Positions 43,686 to 56,212 of a stretch of 64,000 bases of DNA are shown piece by piece. Numbering within the stretch: the first letter of the stretch is position 1; the number at the start of each line of letters is the position of its first letter. Source of the stretch: Physcomitrium patens (taxonomy: Eukaryota > Streptophyta > Bryopsida > Funariales > Funariaceae); contig NC_037254.1 of NCBI RefSeq assembly GCF_000002425.4, forward strand, positions 18,550,405 through 18,614,404, read 5' to 3'. The notes under the pieces are model-generated. The model did not search any database and had not been told where the DNA came from. It saw only the letters and a list, made by a program, of their open reading frames with translations. Position numbers and translations under genes: made by a program.

Positions 43686-44382
43686 AGTGAGAAACAACAA
43701 ACACCCCACCCCTAACACTACAACACAATTCCCCTCAACACATCAACTACTACTACAACAACAACAACAACAACCTCACTCCAAAAAAACTCCCCAAAAG
43801 CTCATAACGCTCAGCTAAAAAATCCCACAAAGCTCGAATCTGGGAACAAGCAGATCCAGGAAACCGTGGAAAAAAAAGAGAGGAACATAATGACTGAGGA
43901 ATCGAAATAAAAAACATAAAAACCCCCCCTCCCCTCCCAACCCCAACTCATACAATTCAATACAATACATAAAATTCTATAATACACTAATAATAATAAT
44001 AATAATAATACAATGGCGCCACCTATCCCTTTCCCCCTCATCTCTCTATATGGCGATCTATTGGATAGGGTCTCCCAGACCCAGATTTCGTTGGATAAAC
44101 CCCGACGTCGTTCGTCTGTTCGTCTACGGGTTCCCGTCGTCGCGACGGTTGACGTGTCACGGGGCGAGGGGTTTAGTGGATGAATCGTCTCCCTCGATTG
44201 AATATTTTGGATGAATTATTAGCCTTGCGGGATGAATGACTTGTCTTGTTGTTTGGGGGGGATGAATGAGTCTCTCCAGGATTTTCTCCGTCCTTCGTCC
44301 ATATTCTGGATGAATAGTCGTCCCTTTTGTGTACTGTGTGGAAAACTAACTTTTGTGTGGTGTCGGGATTCCATTAACTTTA
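43686..44382 (-). promoter_or_regulatory. DXS 5' leader and promoter region
   Basis: The region between the DXS start and the copia target site holds a CAA/GTT trinucleotide run at about 43748-43774 (presumed 5' leader) and an ATA/ATT trinucleotide run at about 43986-44011. No clear TATA box is seen. Core elements cannot be placed from sequence alone. Confidence 0.45.
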
Positions 44383-44387
44383 AGGAT

Positions 44388-44630
44388 TGTTGAGATCATT
44401 AAATGTAGCTAGCGCTCTCCATAATATTTACTGTAGACTATAGTAAATACCATAGCTACAGTATTTAGAGTATAGTGGAGAAGTATTGTTTATCTTCTCC
44501 TCTTTTTTCTTCTTATATACCAGTCACAACCAGATCAATAGATTTGTGTGTGTGAAGCTCTCTCTCCTTAGAAACCCTCTTGTGTGTATGACTTACTATT
44601 ACTCTTGTGTCTTTCTAAACATTCTCAACA
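44388..44630 (+). repeat. 5' LTR of the second copia element
   Basis: 243 bp. It contains one copy of the gtatgacttactattactc unit that is tandemly repeated in the partner LTR, and a TACTGTAG…CTACAGTA inverted repeat at 44429-44463. Confidence 0.95.
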
Positions 44631-44984
44631 CATTATCAATACGACTCTCTTCTACACACTATTACAATTTTTTGCTCTAGTCTTTGACTCTTCAAACCTG
44701 TTGCTACCCTTTCTCAATGTCTGCCTCATGATCTTGTTCTTCTTACTAGCCCCTCACACATTAGCTTGCTTAGAGCACTCTCTGCTCAACTCCACTCTAG
44801 CTTGCTCCTTACTCCCTGCCATGTTCCACCCCTACTACCGCTAAATCCGCCACTGTCGCCGTTGCCACCCTATCGCCGTTGACGCTGCCGCCTGCCATTG
44901 CCTCCCGCTGCTAGCTGTGCCACCTTATTATTGTTCTGTTGCCTTAATCTACTATCTCTTTAATATATATATATATATATATGT

Positions 44985-45019
<35 letters not shown>

Positions 45020-45127
45020 TTGTTTTTTCAAGTTCAAGTTTATCATTTTATTTGACTTTATATTTTAAGGTACGTTTTACTCAACTTTTCTACTTGATCT
45101 TGTATTTTCTTTATAGATTTATTTATA

Positions 45128-48100
45128 ATGAGTGCTTCAACATCTTCAACTGCTTCTACTATGGTTCCAACTATTACTAGTGCATCCCAACATTTTCAAG
45201 CTCTTTTATTTCCACCATTGACTATGGATAGAAACAATTATCTATTATGGGCAAAAATGGCAAAAGCAAATTTATTTGCAGAACAACTCTCGGATGCCAT
45301 TATGTTTGAAGAATCTCCTACAACAAGTATTTTTATATTTCCTGCTATTCGTTAGAAAGCACTTCTTCTCCTTCGTCGTCATCTTGTACCTGCATTACAA
45401 CATCAATGTTTGGAAATGGAAGATCCTGCAGAACTTTGGAAGAATCTTAAATCTAGGTTTGATCATCAAAAGACCATTTTTCTTCCATGTGCACGTCATA
45501 ATTGGACACATTTACGTGTCTTAGATTTTCTAAATTTAAATGCTTTCAATAGTGAAATGTATAGTATTGTCTCACAATTACGATTATGTGGATAAAGCAT
45601 TTCTGAAGAAGAAATAATTGAGAAAAATCTCTCTACATTTCCTCCTGTATCTGCTGTGCTTGCACAACAATACACGAACATGAAATTTCAAAGTCATTTT
45701 GATCTCATGTCTTATCTACTTCTTGTGGAGAAGCAAAATGAACTACTCTTACGCAATGCGGAAGCTCGTCCTATTAGAACTACAATTCCAGAATCTCATG
45801 CACTTAATATTTCAAAGTCTAAGAAGAAATTATATAAACATGGGAAACGTACTTATAAGTATCAGAGTAGTCATAGTCAAGACCATTTCTATCCATATGG
45901 AAAGAATAAACGTTCTACTATTAATTATAGTAGAAAACAAAAATCAAAGATGCGTTCTTGCCATAAGTGCGGAATGTTTGGACATTTAGCACATGCGTGC
46001 CGTACTTCAGAATATTTTATTAAAATATTCCAAGAAAATAAGAAATTGTGAGCTGAGGCTCATGAAGTTCATACCATAGATGCGTCTATGGATTCAATTG
46101 GTGTAGATGACTTAGAGGCTTATATGAATGATAGAATCTCTAATGATGAATCAAATGATGCGCTCATTGATTCTGCAACAATACATACTATCTTGCGAGA
46201 TAGATGATTTTTTATTGAAAAATCTTCAATTGGCAAACTAAAAATATGATGACCATGGTTGGAGCAAATGCGTTTTGTTTCGAAGAAGGCATAGCGATGG
46301 TAAAATTACCTGCGAGTTCCATCATAAAATGTAAACATGCGATGTTTACACCCTCAACACCTCAGAGTCTGATCAGCTACCGAGATGTGCATATTAATGG
46401 TTATCATCTCTCGACCGCCACTTTAAATAGAAAAGAGGTTTTGGTTCTTGCAAAGAATCATAAAGTTATTGAAAAAGCTTTTGCTACAGAAAATGGTTTA
46501 TACCGAATTGTGATTCGGCCTCCTATTATATTTAATTTTGTATCATCTATCTCAGAGAGTCGTGTTTCTCTCTGGCATGGACGATTGGAACATCCATGAT
46601 CCACATTATTTAGAAAGATCATTCCGTGTATAATTGGGCACAATTTAAAGCCTGCAAATGTAGACTCTATGGAATTATGTCATGCATGCATGCAAGGTAA
46701 AATGATTACTCAGCCTTCAATTTGGAAACTTCTACAAGAATTACCACCAATGCTTGAAAGATTGCATGGTGATATTTGTGGTCCTATTAATCCAATATGA
46801 GGACCATTTCGTTATTTTTTGGTCCTTGTTGATGCATGAGGTAAACAATCACATGTTTCATTATTATCAACTCGAAACATGGTGTTTGCCAATCTTATAT
46901 CTATGCTTATTTGCTTTCGGGCATATTTTCTTGATTATCCTGTAAAAACATTGCGTATGGATAATGCAAAAGAATTTGCATCAAAGTCTTTTGAAGACTA
47001 TTGTACTACAACAGGAATCGAATTGACATATTGTGTTCCATATGAACATGCTCAAAATGGACTTGCATAGTCATTTATAAAGCGTATACAATTCATTACC
47101 CCGCCACTCCTCCTTCACGCAAATCTACCTGCATGTATGTGGGGTCATGCAGTTTTACATGCTGCAACATTAATACCCCTCTGTCTTTCTTCTCTTGAAA
47201 TTATTTCACCACATGAGCTCATTTTGGGTCGTGTTCCAAATGTATCTCACTTTCGAGTATTTGGTTCTCGTGCTTAGATTCCAGTACCAAAACTTCAATG
47301 CCGTACCATTGGAGCTCATTGATAAGAAGGCATATATGTTGGTTTTGATTCACCAAGCATTATTTGTATTCTTGATCCATCAACTCGCACATTATTACGT
47401 GCACGTTTGTAAAATTGCCATTTTGAAGAAACTGTATTTCCATCTCTTCAAGGAGGAGTATCCAATCAATAAAGAAATAAAGTACTCATATTTGAAGCAC
47501 CAAAAACGTTTACAATGAATCCCGATCCTAGGATATCTTTGGCAAAAACTGAAGTTGCTAAGATTTTGCATTTAAAACGGATCGCGGTTGAAATACATGA
47601 TGGCTTCAATGATGCACCTAGAATTACCAGAGTTCCTATTAATGAGGCTCAGAATGCACCTGCTCAGATTGTAGTGCCATTGACTACAATACCTCAAGTT
47701 ATAACAACAACAATTAAAAGAACTCGTGGACCAGATAAGCAACCACGTAAGAAGAAAGCTATAAAATTAACTAATCCTAGTATTATTTCTGAAGAAATTG
47801 CCACTCATCTTGCAGGACTACCAATTCATGATGATATATCCATACATAATGTACCTTCAATTCCTATGAAAAATAATCTTGGAATTGGAAGGAATAAGAA
47901 CAAATTGAGTAAAGAATTATCTATTCTGTATTGTGCTACATATGATATTTGGGACAGACAATCTATTATAGTAGATGAATCATTTGCATATATAATTATA
48001 GAAGCCTTCTCTTACAAGGAAGATGATCGTGAACGTCAAACCATCTAAGAGGCGATGTGTCGCTCAAATTGGTCAAAATGAAAAATTGCTATTGAAGAGA

Positions 48101-49642
48101 AGTATGCCTCTTTGCGTAAGAGGAAAGTCTTTGGTCCAATTGTAGACACTCTTACATCTCACCCTATAGGATATAAAATGGTATTAATATGCAAGCGAGA
48201 TACTCAAGGCCAAATAACCCGCTATAAAGCTTGTCTTGTTGCTCAAGGATTTACTCAACGATTTGGCATTGATTATGAATCGACATATTCTCCAATCATG
48301 GATTCAATTATATTTTGATATATTATTGGAATGATAGTTCATGCCACCCTTGAGATGCATCTGATAGATGTAGTAATTTCATATCTATATGGATCTCTTA
48401 ATGCAAATATTTATATGAAAGTTCCACCTGACTTAGAAACAAAAAGTCCAAATTAACCCGATCCAAAAAAATATCGTGGTATTAAATTATGTAAGGCCTT
48501 GTATGATTTAAAACAATCCAAATGAATGTGGTATCAACATCTTCGAGATTATTTAATTACAAATAATTTTATAAGTGATCCACTAATCCCTTGTTTATTT
48601 ATCAAACGAGATAAAACTAGTTTTGTGATCATCACTGTATATATTGATGATCTTAACCTAGTGGATACTACATCTACATGTGTTACAGCTACAAACCTAC
48701 TTATACGTGATTTTGAGATGAAAATGCTAGGAAAAATAACTTTCTACATTGGTCTTCAGATTATGCATCTAATAGATGGTAGCATTTTTCTCTACCAATT
48801 AACGTATATTAGACGAATCTTGCAAAGATTTAATATGATAGATGCTTATCCATTGTCCACACCAATGGTTGGGCGTGGTCGTGATGGTTCATGATCCATA
48901 CCGTCCATGCGAGGAGGAGGAGGAAATATTGGGAGACCAATATCCATACCTAGCAGCGGTTGGAGCACTTTTATATTTAGCTACATCTACAAGACCAGAT
49001 ATTACATTTGCAGTTAGTGTTCTTCCAAGACATAGTGCACGTCCAACACTATGACATTGGAATGGCATCAAATATTTATTATGTTATTTAAAAGGTACTG
49101 AAGACTTGGGATTATAGTACACAAAATTCACAGATCCAAAATAGGTTGGATATTGTGATGCAAGATATAAATCTAATATTGCAACAGCTAAATCTCAAAC
49201 AGGATATGTATTTTTAAGACATAGAGCTGTAATATCATAGAAATCAATGAAACAAACAATAACTGCAACTTCATCCAACCATGCAAAAATTATTGCCTTA
49301 TATGAAGCATCTCAAGAATGTATTTGGTTGCGATCAATTCATAAATTCATTCAAACAACTTGTGGATTTTCATATGATGATTCTCCAACTATCTTGCATG
49401 AAGATAATAGTACTTGTATTCTACAGATGTAAGTTGGTTTTATTAAAGGTGACAGGATAAAACATATTGATCCAAAGTATTTTAGTTATATCTATGACTT
49501 GATTACTGATCAAGCACTTATAATTAAGAAAATTAAATCTACAAATAACCTTGCTGATCTTTTTATCAAAGCTCTTCCATTAAGAAACCATCGTCGACTT
49601 ACTTATAGCATTGGTATGTGGCGACTTGCTTTTCTTGAATAA
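45128..49642 (+). pseudogene. Broken gag-pol polyprotein of the second copia element
   Basis: Gag starts at the ATG at 45128. The zinc knuckle C-x2-C-x4-H-x4-C is intact at 45959-46000. A protease-like D-S-A stretch follows near 46170. GAG-pre-integrase is near 46500-46700 and integrase about 46750-47200. RT lies at about 48110-48890 with Tyr-Ile-Asp-Asp at 48640-48651. RNase H lies at about 49100-49600 and ends with a N-L-A-D-L-F-I-K-A-L-P block. More than a dozen in-frame stops interrupt it while the frame otherwise stays mostly constant, the usual picture of decay by point mutation. Some stops sit where the family has Arg or Trp (CGA to TGA, TGG to TAG), as expected from deamination of methylated cytosine. 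Others do not fit that. Confidence 0.92.
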
Positions 49643-49852
49643 GAAAGTTAATGAGCTCTTTAAATAATTAAAGAAAATGATATTGTACTCTTTTTCCTTC
49701 ATCTATGGTTTTGTTCTTAAATAAAATAAGGTTTTCCTAGATAAGGTTTTAATGAGGCAACAATTGTTGATCTTGTAAGATCACAGAAAAGTATAGATTA
49801 TAATTCTATACAAATTTTATATTATGTAAATATTATGATGAACGAGGAAGAG

Positions 49853-50153
49853 TGTTGAGATCCTTAAATGTAGCCGACGTTCTCCATAATATTTACTGTA
49901 GACTACAATAAATATTGTAGCTACAATATTTAGAGTCTAGTAAAGAAGTACTCTTTATCCTCTCCTCTTTTCTCTTCTTGTATACAAGACACAACCAGAT
50001 CAATAGATTTGTGTGTGTGAAGCTCTCTCCCCTTAGAAACCCTCTTATGTGTATGATTTACTACTACTCTTGTGTGTGTGTATGACTTACTATTACTCTT
50101 GTGTGTGTGTATGACTTACTATTACTCTTGTGTCTTTCTAAACATTCTCAACA
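49853..50153 (+). repeat. 3' LTR of the second copia element, expanded
   Basis: 301 bp, 58 bp longer than the 5' LTR. The extra length is exactly two additional copies of a 29-bp unit (array at about 50051-50134). Confidence 0.95.
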
Positions 50154-50158
50154 AGGAT

Positions 50159-51736
50159 GGTAGAGTGTTCTTTTTTCTTTTTTCTTTTTTCCTACTTTGG
50201 GACATTTTTTAGCTCACTTTTTATTTAAAGCTATGTTTTCCATGTTTTTTTTTCTCTTGGTCTCTTTTGGGATTCATGTCATAGGGAATGTATAATTTTT
50301 GGAGGTTCCCAATGCATAGTGGCTTCTTATTTTTATTTATTTATTTATTTTGTTCCTCTTTTAACTTACTTGTATTCAACCACGTCCAAATTATACTTTT
50401 GAAAAAATTAAGAAGTTAAACAGACATAAGCTGTTACTTTTAATATAGAATATAATATTATTCTAAAGAATACATAATAAAAATAAAATAAAATAAATCG
50501 TGCAAAGTATAATTATTAGTATAAAAATATTATAATATAACTGCTATTCCAATTTATGTTTATATTTGCATATAATAAAACCACAATTGTGCATGGAAAT
50601 AAATTGCAATAATACTTTAAGCATTGAATACATTCTTTATCAAGTTGTGGAGGATTGATTTAGGGAGGTACAATTGTATGTGTATGTGTTTCCAAATGAT
50701 TTTATTTTTAAAATTTGTACTTGGAAAAGTTACATTTCAATATTGAAGTAAAAGCAATTTCTGGACCACCTTCAAAAATTCCATATTGGTTGAATACACT
50801 AAGTTGATTGAACTCATAGCATATTTGATATGCTCACTGATAATAGATTATATATATATATATATATATATATACTTATATGGATAATAAAAACTAACAG
50901 AAATGATATGTGCATCAATTGATAAGACTTGAAAAAGCAACAGTTGACAACAATAATAACTTGCCCCAAATTGACAATTTTGTGACTTTCTATGTTGCAA
51001 ATATTTTGGGGCATTTGGAGATATTATGATATCTTAAAGGCACTTTACAATTGTAATTAAAATTTACAAGAAAAATATATTCATGGCAATGGTAAGTAAA
51101 GTACAATCATATAAATTGCAGTAGAGTTGTTGCAGCATGTTGTGACAATTTTTAAAAAAACTTAAGTATTATATTAGTAACTGAAATAAAAGGACAGAGA
51201 TTTATTTTATTTTATTTTATTCTGTTTTAGAAGCAACATGTTAAAAGCAAGTGATTGAGTAACATAATTTGGATGCTTCAATGGGTGGATAAGTATCTTA
51301 TACTTTCTTAAAGAAGTTTACACAAGACTTTGTATACTTAGGCAACAAGAACAATAAACCTCATGTTTTTAAGTTCACCATGAACACAAAGTTGTAGAAG
51401 TGGATTTAAATGAAACCTACACAAGTAGTGGATGGATTGGAAGATACAATCTAATTCTTTTTGTGAATGAAATAAATTATATAAAGATAAGAATTAGAAA
51501 AACAAAATAATTTATACAAAATAATGTATACCAAAACAACTTAATAATTATACTCTTTGAAAACTTTTGAATATCACGTCAACATATTATGTTAATTTAT
51601 GTGATTTGGAAGCTAAATATAAGCAGAAAGCTACATTTATAATGTTCATAGGTAAAAACATCGTTAAAATGATATTTTCATAATTGGAGGTGGTTTTTAC
51701 CTTTTTAAGAATATATATATTGAATTATCTCTCTTT

Positions 51737-51767
<31 letters not shown>

Positions 51768-52192
51768 ATCTTTTATATATAAAAACACATCGTTTATTCT
51801 TGTAAGAATTTGAGGTCATGTGTATACTCTTCTCAATAGAAGTCTTTTGCATGTGGTTTTGGATATCAATCATCAATTCCCTTTGTGGTGATGTGGTCAT
51901 GATCCTTGGTGTAATAATGTGTGTTTCTAAGATGTATTAAAGAAGTCATAACAAAGAGCAAGTCATTACAAAGACAATGCATACTATGCAATATTCCAAG
52001 TATCATTGTGGTCCATTAGTCCTTGAATTTGTAGAAACATACTTGATGATGATGCCAAATAAAAGCAAGATTTTTTTATTTTATTTTATGTTATTTTTTC
52101 TATTTTTTATTTTTATTTTTGCTACATTTGATCATTGAACAAAGTTACTTTACAACTTCAAACTAATTCTTTTGTTCATTGAAAGAAAAAAG

Positions 52193-52226
<34 letters not shown>

Positions 52227-53100
52227 TTCATTACAAGCTTCACATATAGCCTGTAGTGAAATCTTGAAGTAAGAGAATGAATACAATGTAGAGGCACTTC
52301 ACAACTGTTTGAACAAGGAACCATTATTGACATTATCATGTGACATAAAATTGCCTTATGAATAGAAATACAATTAAGGAGACCCATACAGTAAATGAAT
52401 CTTTTGGAAACTAGAGTTTAATTTATTCTTGCCATAAGGTTTGATATATATACATATATATATATAACCTCGAAATTCATAATATTTATTATGTTTAATT
52501 TATCCTTTCCACAAAGGTTTGATATTATGTTAGATTTATATATATATATATATATATCAAAAGAATTCATTTACTTGCAACCAAGATTTATTTGTGGAAG
52601 AGTGTTGTTTGAAGGCATAATAACAAAATAAAGGTATGGTTTGAAAAAAACGCCCTTGAATATTTCGAGTCCCAATCAACATGATAAAAAAAAATCATTT
52701 AAGATGGCATTAGAATATAACACATTAAAATTTTAAAATTTTATGGTATCATATAATTTATAAATAAAGCTTTTAAAAAAATGAATAAATTATTATCAAA
52801 ATGATATATATATATATATATATATATATAATGATGATCCTGAAATTGATAAACATATATAAAATAACTCCTCGCCTTTGGAAAAACAATCACATATAAA
52901 CTTCTGTAGAGAAATAATCAAAATGTGTATTTTAAAGACATTTTTGCTTGTAACGTGGAGAGAGTTAATTTACATAAATTTTCAACCACAAAAATAAAAT
53001 AATTCAAAATTTAATAATTTATTATTATTAATAATACCATAATAAATTTTGTGAATTCCGAGTTAATTGTTTTTTAACTAATTATAAATCAGGCTATGGA
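50159..53100. other. AT-rich intergenic DNA with microsatellites, no gene seen
   Basis: (TA)n runs occur at about 50849-50874, 51739-51767, 52539-52556 and 52804-52831. A long A-tract of about 35 bases lies at 52188-52223. No ORF or transposon domain is recognisable. Confidence 0.7.
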
Positions 53101-54031
53101 AAAACCCTCACCGGGGCACCCAGTTCCCTCGACTCGGTGACGTAGGATGAATGAAAACGGATTTGGATGTATAACATTCGTTCACGCGAACCGCGCAACT
53201 CTGTTTTTGAACCCGCAGAAAGAAAGAAAGAAAAATCCTAAACCCTGAAAGAGCATTTACTGCACAAGCTCTCTGACGGAGCCTGGAAGGCAGGGGACCG
53301 GCAAGAGCGTCGATAGATTTTGTGGCATTTTCACAATTTCGGCATTGAAGGGTTTGTTTTTCGAAACATTACGTGATGCGCCCAGAAAAGCACGATTGAA
53401 TTCGCTGTTGGGTTTTTATTGAATGCGTACATTCAGGTCAGCCCTGTACCTTGATTTCGTGCGTGAATTTTGAGTAAGGTGTTGATCTAGGAGTTTCTGG
53501 GGTTGTAGTTTGAACTCTGAGTTATTGATCACTTGAATATTCATTGAACAAGCTGGTATTGAATCAGGGGCCGGAGTGTTACGCATATAATGTGTCATTC
53601 TGTAGAGAAAAGAGTTCTGGTTGTTTGTTTCGAAAAGCAATGTTCCTTCGTCTTGTTTGCTGTCTTTTCGTTCTTGTTGGAATTTCCGCATATGGAAAAC
53701 TTGTCACACTTTTGGTTTCGAAGACGTCAAGAGTTGTTTGACTTTTCGGGTCTTAGTTGCTGACAATAATCGTTCTCATCATGTCCCCTTGTGATCCTGT
53801 TGCCACACCCAGTCTACTGTGCGCATATGAGAATTGTATCTCGCTACGTTTTCTTGGTTTAGCTAGAAATCCATGCATTCATATTGACCCAATTGTAGTT
53901 TGTATGCAGAATGCACGCTCCGGCGGTTCGAGCCAGGCAAATTATGGTTTGCAGAGCCACCAAATTGAGGGTTGAGAATGATTGAGCTCATGTTGGATCA
54001 ATGCCTAGAGATTGGTGCTTGATAGTCAGAT
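53101..54031 (+). promoter_or_regulatory. Probable promoter and leader of the PPR gene
   Basis: Composition changes abruptly from AT-rich to balanced at about 53090. Short open frames here, such as 53757-53975, lack signatures and would be upstream ORFs or leader if transcribed. No specific element is identified. Confidence 0.4.
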
Positions 54032-56212
54032 ATGGCCAAGCGTTGCGTGAGTCGGCAGGTGAAGGGAATCATTAGATTGATTGCCAGCAACGGGGTCGAA
54101 AGGAATCCAGGAATCTGGGTTTCAAGTCAATTGCACCACTTTGGCTCATCTGATATTAAGGATGATTTGCTTTCTTCCTCTACGCCATCACATCAATTAT
54201 TTTTGAGTGGAATACGACATACGCACTATTCAGGTTTCATTTTTTGTAGAAACCGCTTATTTAAACATGCTTCCACTTTGCCAGAATTTCCAGAGGAACC
54301 CGGTGTGAATCCGGATCCACAATGTGAAAAAACTCCTCTCGATAGGCCAGGAGATGTATTAGCTCAAGATACTTTGCCAAATGTAGAAATTTCACCGTCC
54401 TCTGTTGGAAATGTAGCGAAAATGTTAACCATCGTCAAGAATTTACCCTGGACTTCTAGCTCAGAGAAGGCACTTTCGCAGTTTAGGGGAACACTTCATC
54501 CAGATCAGGTTAGTACAGTTTTATGGCGTTTGGAAGGACGCGAAGAGGTGGAGACAGGGTTGAAGTATTTCTACTGGGCCAAAGCACAGAATGGATTCAA
54601 GCATAGCATAACTTCCTTTAACACTATGTTGGTTGTTTTAGCCTCATGGGGCATTCTTGATCCCCTAGAAACCTTGTTGAAGGAAATGGTTGCCGAGGGT
54701 CGTCCACTGCGACCCAACACACTGGTGAAGCTCATCACAGCCTATGGCCGTGGCAATAAATCCGGTGATGCATTTGATCTTTTCAATCAAGCAGAATCTT
54801 TTGCCTGCAGTCCCACAGTGCACGCCTTCACCAAGCTCATAGACATTCTTGTCAACAGCGGAGAGTTTGAGAGAGCAGAACTTGTGTATAAGAAGCTGGT
54901 GCAGAAAGGATGTCAGCTGGACCGTTTTGCGTACAACGTTTTGATCCGCTACTTCGGCCGCTCTGGTCAACTGGATTCGGCTATGGAGATGTTCAGAGAA
55001 ATGAAGATAAAGGGGTCAGAGCCTGATGAATATACTTACGGCTTTTTGGTGAATGCTCTCGGCAAGGCAGGGAGGGTGCAGGAAGCTCGCTCATTCTTTG
55101 ATGCCATGCTTGAGAGAGGTTTAACTCCAAACATCCCCACATACAACCTCCTCATGGACGCTTTCAGGAAGGTCGGCCAATTAGATATGGCCTTGGGACT
55201 CTTCGCTGAGATGAAGAGGAGAGGTTTCCAGCCTTCGGTGGTGACATACAACATCCTCTTGGACGCATTGTGCAGTGCTGGACGTGTTGGGGCTGCTAGG
55301 AAGCTGTTCCACAAAATGACGGGGGATGGCTGTAGTCCGGATTCTTACACATATTCAACTCTAGTGAATGGGTTAGGGAAATCTGGCAGAGTAGAAGAAG
55401 CGCACAAAGTGTTCAGAGAAATGGTGGACAGAGGGGTGGCTGTTGATTTAGTGAATTACAACAGCCTGCTGGCCACTTTGGCGAAGGCGGGGAACATGGA
55501 CCGTGTCTGGAAGCTGATGAAGGAGATGTCTCGGAAGGGATTTCATCCTGATGCTTTTTCATTTAATACTATAATGGATGCGCTAGGGAAAGCTAATAAA
55601 CCAGACGCTGCTCGTGAAGTCTTTGCACGTATGGTGGAGTCGGGCTGTAAGCCCGATCTGATCTCCTACAACATACTTATTGATAGTTATGCCAGGTTTG
55701 GAGATGCAGCCCAGGCAAGACAAATGCTCGAAGAAATGGTGGAAGCAGGCTTTATTCCGGAGACAAAGACATACAATAGTTTGATCCATTGGTTGGCTAC
55801 AGATGGACAAGTGGATGAAGCATTCGCTGTGCTCGAGGAGATGGAAACTGCGGGTTGCAGGCCCGATGTTGTGACGTATAACCGGCTCATGGACATGCTC
55901 GGTAAGAGAGGAGAGAATCAGAGAGCAGCTCGGTTATTTCAGCAAATGAAGGACAAGGGTGTTGAGCCTGACACTCTCTCTTACGCTGTGAGAATTGATG
56001 GACTTGCGTTTGATGACCGGCTGGATGAGGCGCTTGTGCTGTTCAAGGACATGAAGGCAGTTGGATGCCCCGTGGATAAAGCCATGTACCGCATCCTCAT
56101 ACGGGCAGCTCACAGAGCAGGTGACACCGAGCTTGAAGCCCAACTGAAACATGAAAGTCAGTTTATGCCAGTAGAATCTAGGCTTACGTCGCAGAAAGCT
56201 AAGACTAAGTGA
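54032..56212 (+). CDS. P-class pentatricopeptide repeat protein, intronless
   Basis: Predicted organelle RNA-binding protein of 726 residues. P-class PPR proteins stabilise, process or help translate specific organelle transcripts. The Arg/Lys-rich N-terminus is consistent with a mitochondrial or plastid presequence. About 14-15 tandem 35-residue repeats run from about residue 192 to 710, most with the canonical Y-N-x-L-x-x-x-x-x-K-x-G start and P-D end. No E, DYW or SMR domain is present, so it is not an RNA editing factor of the DYW type. The absence of introns is normal for this family. The ATG at 54032 is the first in the frame. The specific orthologue cannot be named; fingerprints at repeat positions 5 and 35 are given in the findings. 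Confidence 0.94.
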   Translation: MAKRCVSRQVKGIIRLIASNGVERNPGIWVSSQLHHFGSSDIKDDLLSSSTPSHQLFLSGIRHTHYSGFIFCRNRLFKHASTLPEFPEEPGVNPDPQCEKTPLDRPGDVLAQDTLPNVEISPSSVGNVAKMLTIVKNLPWTSSSEKALSQFRGTLHPDQVSTVLWRLEGREEVETGLKYFYWAKAQNGFKHSITSFNTMLVVLASWGILDPLETLLKEMVAEGRPLRPNTLVKLITAYGRGNKSGDAFDLFNQAESFACSPTVHAFTKLIDILVNSGEFERAELVYKKLVQKGCQLDRFAYNVLIRYFGRSGQLDSAMEMFREMKIKGSEPDEYTYGFLVNALGKAGRVQEARSFFDAMLERGLTPNIPTYNLLMDAFRKVGQLDMALGLFAEMKRRGFQPSVVTYNILLDALCSAGRVGAARKLFHKMTGDGCSPDSYTYSTLVNGLGKSGRVEEAHKVFREMVDRGVAVDLVNYNSLLATLAKAGNMDRVWKLMKEMSRKGFHPDAFSFNTIMDALGKANKPDAAREVFARMVESGCKPDLISYNILIDSYARFGDAAQARQMLEEMVEAGFIPETKTYNSLIHWLATDGQVDEAFAVLEEMETAGCRPDVVTYNRLMDMLGKRGENQRAARLFQQMKDKGVEPDTLSYAVRIDGLAFDDRLDEALVLFKDMKAVGCPVDKAMYRILIRAAHRAGDTELEAQLKHESQFMPVESRLTSQKAKTK

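Larger units (their letters stand above)
44388..50153 (+). mobile_element. Full-length but inactive Ty1/copia retrotransposon with two LTRs
   Basis: The 5' LTR is 44388-44630 and the 3' LTR 49853-50153, both with TGTTGA…TCAACA ends. A 5-bp target-site duplication AGGAT (44383-44387 and 50154-50158) proves insertion as a unit. A polypurine tract gaggaagag (49844-49852) abuts the 3' LTR. Gag, protease, integrase, RT and RNase H follow in copia order. The LTRs differ at roughly two dozen aligned positions, about 10 percent by hand count, so the insertion is old. A (TA)n run occupies the leader at about 44962-45016. No canonical iMet primer site follows the 5' LTR; the sequence there is cattatcaatacgactc. 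Confidence 0.96.

Noticed and set aside
45128-49642. Systematic C-to-T mutation (RIP-like) as the cause of all stops in the second copia element
   Set aside because: Some stops fit CGA to TGA or TGG to TAG, but several others require transversions, so mixed decay is more likely.
54665-56152. Several minus-strand ORFs of 70-100 codons
   Set aside because: All are antisense to the PPR gene and arise from its repetitive codon pattern.
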